Origin: Massospora cicadina
Lineage: Eukaryota > Entomophthoromycota > Entomophthoromycetes > Entomophthorales > Entomophthoraceae
DNA length: 64,000 bases
Assembly: GCA_022478985.1 (NCBI GenBank)
Contig: JAKSZP010002698.1
Location: 62,001 to 126,000, forward strand
Direction of reading: 5' to 3'
The notes below the pieces were generated by a model. That model worked only from the letters and a program-made list of their open reading frames with translations. It was not told the origin of the DNA and ran no database searches. The position numbers and the translations under genes are program-made. Positions 56,701 through 64,000 of this stretch are shown here, one piece after another (within the stretch, counting starts at the first letter, position 1; the number at the start of each line of letters is the position of its first letter).

Positions 56701-57480
56701 GCTTTATATAAAGGCGCCGCACCTCAGAAATACATAATGTAATCTTTTTCAGGAAAGGTGCAAGCCCCTGAAAAGCTCCTCAACTCCTTAAATGAGGCGT
56801 GTGGGCCAATCATGAATTGCACTCTCCTTGTCCAGAGTTATTACATGGCCTTGGTTGGAAAAAATGTTGCCTAGGAAGATGCACTGGGTCTTAAAAAACT
56901 CGCACTTACTTATTATCAGGGTTAGCTTTGCCGCTCTCAAATGCTCAGCTACTTGTTGCAGGCGGATTACATGGAATTTTAGATCAAGGGAAAACACCAA
57001 AATGTCATCCTTGTAGGCTACCGCGCACACACCTAGCAACTCCCCCAAGGCCACAGCAATGTGCCATTGACAGATTGCAGGCGCATAGTTGCTCCCTAAA
57101 GGCATGACCCAGAATTAGAAAATCACCTTCCTGGTCCATAATGCAGTGAGCCACTCCTGGCATTTCTTGATGTGAATCTTATTGAAAGCTTTCAAGCAAT
57201 CCAATTTGGAATAGATCTTTCCTTCTCCAAATAGTGAGCAATTTGTGCCTCTAATGGGATTGGATGTAGATCAGGTACAGTAGTATTGACTAGGTTACCA
57301 TAATCCACGCAAGGGTGTAGAGTCACAACTGCTTTCTCCACAAATAGAAGAGGTGAGAACACTGGATAAGTTTGGCAAAATATGGCCCACTTGGCAAGCT
57401 GCTCCAAGATCCACATCCAAAGCTTCTTATTCCTGTAAAGTTAAAGGTGGATGAGAGAGGAAATACGCACCAAATACACT
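56701..57480 (-). pseudogene. Element D reverse transcriptase remnant
   Basis: LHPCVDYGNLVNTTV and PDLHPIPLEAQ (57416-57192) are followed after a frameshift by MPLGSNYAPAICQWHI and the catalytic box at 57004-57015, which reads YKDD with both aspartates kept. CEFFKTQCIFLGN follows. A stop at ~56790 ends the block. Confidence 0.85.
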
Positions 57481-58000
57481 GTGAGCTTGAAATCACAATA
57501 AAAACAGAATGGTCTGGTAGGACATTTGCAGAAGCCGCAATAAAAGAAGACTTTAATCCTTACAAGAAAGAAGGTAAGGACACTTCTGAAGTGGGCTTCA
57601 GCAGAAATGCAAGGGTGTATTTGTGTACATTTGGCCATTGGGGAAGTTTGCCTTGAGTTTCTATATCTGATATAGGGATAATTAAATTCTGTCCCCCCTT
57701 AAGGGACAACTTCAGGGTGTTCTCTTTCAAATTGGTTCATATGACAAAGTTTCGCCACCACTCCACTCCCAATATAATTGGGTACAGGAGATTTTTGATT
57801 GCTGAAAAGCTGTCTGCCAAATGGTAGTTGTCCACTTGAAATTCAACTAACACCTGAACCTTCAGCGTGGGAATACTATGGGAGTTACTCGCTCTAACCA
57901 TACCACCTGGTAAGCAGCTTAACTATAGATAGTCAGCAAGGTCCAAATCAAAAAAATTCTCAGAGGCGCCAGTATCCACCAAAATAGTTGTGCTGATTTT
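57481..58000 (-). pseudogene. Element D protease remnant
   Basis: ILVDTGASENFFDLDLADYL (minus strand, 57930-57990) contains an intact DTGAS active site. The C-terminal part and RT linker follow in broken frames. The same block in element C has lost the aspartate. Confidence 0.78.
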
Positions 58001-58520
58001 CTATACAGGGGAGGAAAGGGTAGCAAAAAGCAAAAAGTAACCAAAATATTCTTTATTCTTAACATAAAACGCCAAAAACTCACCAAAGGGTTTCTTCTTA
58101 GACTTGATTACATCCTCAAGGATGGGTTTCCAATCAAAAATGGTGAAGGGTAGTTTGCAACCCTTACCACTGAGGACACATATTCCACAGTGTCCTCAGC
58201 AGCAGCATACTACCAACGTTTTGGAGCAAAACTTTTGTTCAACCTCTTCAGTTTTCTTTATCATCTTTGGGCAAACGCGCAGTTTTTCAAGTGTGATATG
58301 GTACACAGGAATTGTGGCAATAGGAGAATTGCGTGCGCTGCCATTTGAGCTATTTTTATTTAAATAATTTCCATTAAAAATGACGTCCTTGGGTGACAAA
58401 GGCAAAATACCCAAATTTGATAGCAGCTTTGACATCACTATCCATTACCAACATGGTGATGCCCCCTTCTGATGAGGGCTCATTAGCCTCCATGGGAGCA
58501 ATATCCAAGGGAGTAATAAC
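58001..58520 (-). pseudogene. Probable element D gag remnant
   Basis: Upstream of the protease on the minus strand, short broken frames such as 58438-58196 (80 residues) occupy the place of gag. No motif is recognisable. The assignment is by position. Confidence 0.35.
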
Positions 58521-60100
58521 CTGAATTTTAATTGAATTTGATTTGGGGCGAATTCATGCAAATTCTCAAGTTCCACAAACTTAAGGGAGCCGCAAGTGGA
58601 GCTGCTGCCCCATTACAAAAAAACCATGTTCCAGAGGCCATATTTATAGCGGTCTTTCCAACTGAAACCTCCTTGACTGAATTGATGGAGTCATCTAACA
58701 ATAACTTGGGGCTAGACACCCGCCAACCTTTGCATTTAATAAAATCAGGATATTTAGAGAAAAACAAAAATGCTGTTTATAAAGAGCGCTTGAGGGCTCA
58801 GGGCTGGTTTTATAGGGGTCTCAATTGGTGATACCAACGTGGCTAAAATAAATGGGCGCCTCATTATGACCTCAAGGCTATACCTCAGCTGATCTTTTAG
58901 ATTCCCCAAATATGAAGTTGTAGAAGCAAAAGAAGCCATCATTTCAAAAAGAGTGCTCGAGTTTCCAGGCCAGTATTTATAGGGATTGGCGCAGGTAAAA
59001 CCATGCCAGCCAAATTTCCTGTCCCCTTCCAGATGGAGTGGGGAGATCGCCTGTTGGGATTTTTGCTTATATTCCCAGCCTGCTAGATTACCTGGTATTG
59101 CTAGGGGAAAATTCCCTAAGGCGAAGTGAATTGGAAATCAGTTGACCCGAATTTGGGAGGAACTATGTTTGGGGGATCTTAGGATATTTGTCTGGTTGTA
59201 TCCATCAGGGATCAATCTGGATGAAAACCTAATATCTCATCGGGCAGAGCGGCTGACAAAATAAGGGCATCTGATAGTAATTAACTATCAGGTGTACCAA
59301 TTGAGATTGGTCAGGTTTAATCACCAACTGATTGGGAATGTTTAATGAGTTGCAAGGCGAGTGATGCTGCCTGCAACTAGCAAATCAATTGGTTAGTGAA
59401 GTGATCTGCCATAATGGGTAAAAAGTCCTATTATCTAAGCAGGTTGCTAGCCAATTATGGATGATTCACTTGGATTGAGAGGAAAACGTTAAGGATATGT
59501 TTCCGACTCTTTCCATTTGAGGTCTTGAGGATGTCTAACATCGGAATCCTAGTCAGGATGGGGAAGATCATCGCTGCCAAGATGAGGAAAGGTGATTCAA
59601 TGGCAACAGCTGCCATTTCATCGAAGAGGTGTTAACCAAGGGTTAGACAGCTGAATCCCCTATAAATTCCCTAGAATTCATTATAATAAAAAACAACAAA
59701 AAAAACAAAAACACTCACTGATTGACACACATTTATGGTCGGAAAAGAACTAATAAAGAACATTATTAGTTTGACTGTAGATTTGGTAATAGTTAGACTA
59801 TCAGAATCTAGCGTGAAGATTCCATCTCAAGGATATTATTGCAGAAGGCAATAATTGGTAGACTCTCAGAGAAGAGTAGAGATCTGAGCGGAGATCTAGA
59901 GACAAAGGGAACCACGGCTAAGGGATTGCTGCTGACTGTGTGTTGGGCTGAAGGAGACTTTCATCAGAGGATCTTAACAAAGATTGAGTGGACAGGATTA
60001 TAGAGAATGAATCCCTAAGAGTGTGATATTCAGTATTATCGGAAATACTAGCCAAAGCGTTGGGCCTGAAGATAATTCTGACTTGACTACAGATAATAGT
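58521..60100. other. Unassigned sequence before element E, probably includes its LTR
   Basis: An open plus-strand frame at 58532-58831 (99 residues) has no recognisable domain, and an antisense frame covers it too. From about 59000 the sequence changes character and probably enters the U3 of the element E LTR, whose start cannot be set without its 3' copy. A-rich runs occur at 59688-59716. Confidence 0.4.
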
Positions 60101-60229
60101 CATCATACTATTATCAGTTTATATATATAATCTTACAACGCGAGGTGCACGAGGAAACTGAACCTGTGCAGTAGAAAGATTACTATGGTTGACCTCCGAT
60201 AATGAACTCCTAAGAGTTAAATTTTTACA
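60101..60229 (+). repeat. Element E 5' LTR, 3' end
   Basis: A TATA box (TTTATATATATAATC, ~60118-60132) lies about 100 bp before the LTR end TTTTTACA at 60229. The end is set by the primer site four bases later. The LTR start is not determined. Confidence 0.6.
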
Positions 60230-60232
60230 AGT

Positions 60233-60249
60233 TGGTGCTCACTACAGGG
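60233..60249 (+). promoter_or_regulatory. Primer-binding site of element E
   Basis: TGGTGCTCACTACAGGG is identical to the sites in elements G and M. The matching tRNA 3' end would read CCCTGTAGTGAGCACCA. Confidence 0.85.
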
Positions 60250-60276
60250 GTAGTTGAGTAGAAGAATTTATCCAGA

Positions 60277-61548
60277 ATGTCGTACAAAGAAGAGATGCAT
60301 AGGTTGTGGACTGAGATTGCCACAGTGAACCAGAACGCCTTAAACTCTGCAGACCACTGGGAGTTCACGGCCTTGGAGGAATGAGTAACCAAGGTGGAGG
60401 AAAGAGTTGACAACGTAGCCAACTTTTGGAACGAGTTACTTGGCAAAGTAAACTCGTTAAAGAAGAAAGAAGGAGACCTCGTCCATGAGGTCCTATTTCT
60501 GAAAACGGAATGTGAAGCAATTGCATTCATTTGAGAAAATTTGGTGCAGACATTGAGAAGTTATTAAAAGAAGTAGAGAAATTGAAAGCACACAGAAGTG
60601 CAAGTGAGTCTGATGTGGCTAATGATGTCAAAGAAGGAAGTCTTCAAATGATACTTGGGAAAACAAATACCCCAAGAATATGCCACCTGCATTTAATGCT
60701 ATTTCAGAGATGACGCCCAATGACACTCCGCAAGTAAACTGAGTAACTGAACTGAGAGAGTCAGCCCAAACTGACTTGGAGGAATTTAGGAAAACCCCTA
60801 AATTGCCTATATTCCATTGGGATAACGCCCCAGCATTTTTCCAACTATTTGACATGACCATGAATGGATATGGGGATTGTCAGAAGGCGTTGATGGTCAT
60901 GAACTGCTTAAACACATATTGCCAGAATCTGGTGTTACCCCACCTGGAGGGGGACAGCTGGTCTTATGGTGAGGCTAAGGCAGCAATAATGAAGGAATTT
61001 GGCAGTCCAACCTGCATGTCAAAATGCAAGCAAGACTTTATGGGAATTCAATTCTGTAAAGACAAGTCTCTTGCAAGCTTCGCAGATCAATTCTACCAGG
61101 GATCACAGATCCTGGCTGGAGCGAAGGTGTTAGATGACTTTGATGCAAGAATCGCCTTGCAAGCGGCCCTTTGGCCCTATCATGATTTGCATCAAATGAT
61201 GTCTACTGTATTTGTGACTGAGATAACTACCTCGCAAAATGGTAGCCAATTTGAAGATTTTAAGAGCAATGTTCGATGCTCCTAATAGAAGCTTCAAGTT
61301 AAATCTGGTCTGAAGTTCAAACCCCATAAAGGGAGGCGAAGGAGAAAAGGAGACTCTTAACCGAACTGTGCTTGGGAATAAGCCTGAGGATTACAATTGG
61401 TTAAACAAGAAGGAAAATGTCTGCTTCCAGTGTGGCGGGAAAGGGAATATCGCCGCACACTGCAAAAAGCTGAAGGATCAAGTTAATATGGTCCAGGCTA
61501 AGGAGATAGCAGTTGCCAATGATTTGGGAAAAGGTCCCGACGTCTAAA
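60277..61548 (+). pseudogene. Element E gag
   Basis: An ATG at 60277 opens a coiled-coil-like N-terminus (LEERVDN-type heptads). Stops at 60382 and 60532 and shifts follow. The main capsid block at 60776-61285 reads LPIFHWDNAPAFFQLFDMTM and FGSPTCMSKCKQDFMGIQF over 169 codons. A zinc knuckle follows at ~61420-61465 (CFQCGGKGNIAAHC), with asparagine replacing the metal-binding histidine. Gag ends near 61548. Confidence 0.8.
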
Positions 61549-62700
61549 CAAGGAACAGTCTAGGACGGTGGAGAAACTTGTTTCTCCCAATGTTATGAAT
61601 GAAGAAATAGATATTAGCAATTTGTTCGTGGATGGCGAGCAGGATCCAATATATCAAGTGGTCAGCTTGGACATAAACGCCGTGACCAGAGCCGGGGTGA
61701 AGAAGATTGACCCTGAGATAGTTCAGGAGGTTGCCCAGCCGTATGCCTGACAACTGGTGGAGAAGATTTGGACCGCCAAAAATCCTTATGAGTTAACCAT
61801 TATTCAGTTAGATGAGGCCAACCTGTCGATTCCCCTTGCACAATTAAGGAATTATTTCCTATATTATTGGCGCAGATAATTAATACCCTAGATTTGGCTA
61901 ATAGCACCGCAATACACTCAGTAAATACCCTATTACAATACTCTGAGTGTACATATATAGATATTCAGGTGAATTGAGTAAGGGTATGGGCGATAGTTGA
62001 CAGCAGAGCGCCCATCACCATTGTGTCAACCAAGCTGGTGAAGAAGATGAAGATCTCTCTGGACTTAAAACACAAGAAGGAATACAGAACAGCTGGGCTG
62101 AGCACCACCATTTCCTGTGGAGCATATAGTTCGCTGCCTCTACAATTTGGGTTGTTGGTGGTATCCATGCCAGCAATATTTTTGGCGAATCAAAACTATG
62201 ATATCCTGATTGGAATGGAGTTTCTGCGGAAATACGGAGTTAAATGTAACTTTGAGGATAATATGTTGACCATCCTGGGTCATATGTTACCATTAGTATA
62301 TCAAAAGAATGGTGAAGTTCCATTGAACTGGAGAAATAACTTCATCAACTTGATATACAATGACGGCATTGTACTGATTCAGTATCAATTAGTTGGTAGG
62401 AAGCGACGGGAGATGCCAGCCAAAATCCTAGAGAACCAGGGAATTCCTTTGCGGATCAAAAAGGAAGAAACCATACTGGCCAGATTGCAGATGATAGTCG
62501 ACACAGGGTTGACTATAGAGATTCCAGAGTTGTTGTATGGAGAAGTTGGAAGCCCCTGGAAGAGGTCCAGAGTGGAGCCTTGGGTGGCTCCTGGGATAAT
62601 TATGCTGGGCCATGGAGAAATACGAGTTCTCTTGGCAAATTTAAGCGAAAAACCAATGAAGATTAAGATAAAAATCAAATCATTGCGTTTATTCATTTAA
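61549..62700 (+). pseudogene. Element E protease and linker
   Basis: After a linker (61568-61750 open, then stops), the protease begins near 61975 with WAIVDSRAPITIVSTKLVKK. The active loop D-S-G is altered to D-S-R. A 225-codon open block (62023-62700) continues with GAYSSLPLQFG and NYDILIGMEFLRKYG, then the long linker toward RT. The family resemblance is to elements A and G. Confidence 0.82.
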
Positions 62701-63640
62701 TCCTGATGGCAGAATTGAGATGATTCCATGATTTTGGATCTCTCGAGGAAATGGTAAGACTGGCTGGAGCGGCCAAAAGCATCAACTTATAAATTGATTG
62801 AGAGCAGCTCGCAGATCTGCTGGAAGAGCAGAAGGAGGAGGTGCTTGAATTATTTGAGAGATATTGGGAAATATTCGCTTAGGATGATCATGATTTGGGA
62901 TGCATGCAAGGCGTAATTCACAAAGTCATCACTGAAGAAATTTTATTGATAAGAATGAGACTGATCTGAAGATCGAAAGCTGCTGAAGTGGTAGTGGAAG
63001 ATGAGATCAGCAAACTAGTAAAGCATGGGCTTCTAGTTTCGTCATCAAGTCCCTGGGCAAGCCCAATTTTGATCATAAACAAAAATGATGGATCAAATTG
63101 AGTAGTGATTGACTATCAGAGGCTGAATAAAATTACAAAGAAGGATTTGGATCCCCTACTGAGGATTAACAATGCACTAGACCAATTAGGAGAAGTGAAG
63201 TATTTCTCCGTGATGTACCTGATCTCAGGATACTGGCAGATTGACTTGCCATTAGAAGACCAGGAAAAATGTGCGATTATTACCACACAGGAGTTATACC
63301 AGCTGACTAGGATGCCCCAGGGTCTTTGTAATGCGCCCGCAATGTTTCCAGAGGGCCATGGACGCGGTATTATGTGACCTGAAGTTGTTGTGCATCTTGG
63401 TATATCTGGATGATATAAACGTGTTCAGTAGGACATTTGCTGATCACCTTCAGCACTTGGAGGAAGTGTTTAAGAGACTGTCCGCAGCTAACCTGAAGAT
63501 CAAGTCATGGAAGTGCCACTTCTTCAAGAAGGAGCTTGAATACCTGGGAAAAGTGATCAATGCAAATGGATTGCAGCCACAACCCCAGAAGATAGCAGCT
63601 ATTGAACAGATGGTTGTGCCAAAGAGTGTCTGAGACATCC
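62701..63640 (+). pseudogene. Element E reverse transcriptase
   Basis: SSPWASPILIINKNDGSN, a TGA in place of the usual tryptophan at 63099-63101, VVIDYQRLNKITKKD, ISGYWQIDLPLEDQEKC and MPQGLCNAPAMF run to 63350. A frameshift there leads to the second open block (63331-63633) with an intact catalytic box YLDD (63403-63414). Stops at 63631 and 63695, probably from arginine codons, follow. Confidence 0.88.
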
Positions 63641-64000
63641 AAGTATTCCTTGGGATGGTCAGATACTATAGAAGATTTATTCAGGACTTCGCCTGAATAG
63701 CTGAGCCCTTATTTCATTTATTAAAGGATCCAAAAAAAGGATTCATATGGAATGAAGAGGCTCAGGACTCTTTTGATGAGTTACGCTGGTACCTGATAAA
63801 TTCGCCAATTCTGAAATATCCGAATTTTGATTGGGAGTTTGTAGATGAACTTGGGGATGAACATCCGGTGGCATATGTGAGCCAGACACTCTCTGCCGCA
63901 GAGAGGAATTACACCATAACTGAGCATGAATGCCTTGCAGTCATTTATGCCTGTAAACAGTTTTGGGTGTATGTCCATGGAATGCACTTTAAGGTGGTGA
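63641..64000 (+). pseudogene. Element E RNase H, partial
   Basis: FLGMVRYYRRFIQDFA starts the connection, and WNEEAQDSFDELRWYL follows. The first RNase H motif is deleted: FDWEFVDELGDEHPVAYVSQ jumps from the strand before the catalytic aspartate to the conserved HP-AY block, losing about 20 residues. TLSAAERNYTITEHECLAVI continues to the window end. Confidence 0.8.

Larger units (their letters stand above)
52520..58000 (-). mobile_element. Element D: chromovirus of the C family, 5' end lost
   Basis: In minus-strand order it has protease, RT, RNase H, integrase, chromodomain and a 3' LTR, all matching element C. A solo B LTR (53729-54888) is nested in the region between integrase and chromodomain. 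No 5' LTR was found beyond 58000. Confidence 0.82.
60233..64000 (+). mobile_element. Element E: gypsy element, cut by the window end
   Basis: Gag with zinc knuckle, protease, RT and the start of RNase H follow the primer site in order. It has fewer stops than the other copies and long open blocks (up to 225 codons), so it may be younger. Several inactivating changes are still visible. Confidence 0.88.

Noticed and set aside
58532..58831. Plus-strand open frame of 99 codons as a possible host gene
   Set aside because: No domain, no codon or start context, and an equally long antisense frame overlaps it; kept only as a note in the unassigned region.
1..64000. Firm claim of RIP (repeat-induced point mutation)
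   Set aside because: Many lesions are indels or transversions (for example YLDA in element A), and the dinucleotide bias could not be computed here; left as a testable finding.

Overview
This window looks like a gene-poor, transposon-rich stretch of a eukaryotic genome, most likely fungal. It holds one clearly intact gene: an intronless major facilitator superfamily (MFS) transporter of the drug:H+ antiporter type, on the minus strand at 24245-25561. Almost everything else that can be identified is decayed Ty3/gypsy LTR retrotransposon. The diagnostic order gag-protease-reverse transcriptase-RNase H-integrase recurs, and several copies carry a C-terminal chromodomain (chromoviruses). No rRNA, tRNA, CRISPR array or bacterial-style operon was seen. 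'Fungal' rests on the transporter subfamily, its lack of introns and the chromoviruses; no marker fixes the lineage.

Layout, left to right. Element A (265-6840, +) is a complete but dead gypsy element with two ~810-bp LTRs. 7938-9680 holds an unclassified, broken, coding-like region in AT-rich DNA. 10994-12833 is a relic C-type LTR split by a solo B-type LTR (11384-12535). 14034-15450 is a dispersed repeat followed by a ~48-bp minisatellite, then a candidate miniature inverted-repeat element (15722-15978) and a truncated B LTR (15983-16589). Element C (16590-22616, +) is a complete dead chromovirus. It is followed by a second copy of the dispersed repeat and minisatellite (22617-23840). The MFS gene comes next.

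From 26753 to 58520 nearly all elements lie on the minus strand and are heavily nested: an A-type LTR (26753-27478); chromoviral pol F with its B-type 3' LTR (27479-31680); a gag and 5' LTR fragment M (31998-33758); A-family element G (33840-37724); gag and LTR of K (37725-39724); then element I, interrupted by the complete 7-kb element H (40319-47316) and by a ~1.2-kb insertion in its integrase. Element I runs to 52519, where element D (52520-~58000) abuts it. D itself contains a solo B LTR (53729-54888). The window ends in element E (+), from about 60100, cut off inside RNase H by the window edge.

The pol genes are littered with stops and frameshifts, and catalytic residues are often lost, so none of these copies looks autonomous. 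The informative signals are the nesting order, target-site duplications, a 17-bp primer-binding site shared by three elements, a short module dispersed in and outside A-type LTRs, a candidate MITE, and a minisatellite tied to a dispersed repeat. I found no convincing new gene system. Boundaries of LTR pairs were read by eye; domain limits inside decayed elements are approximate.
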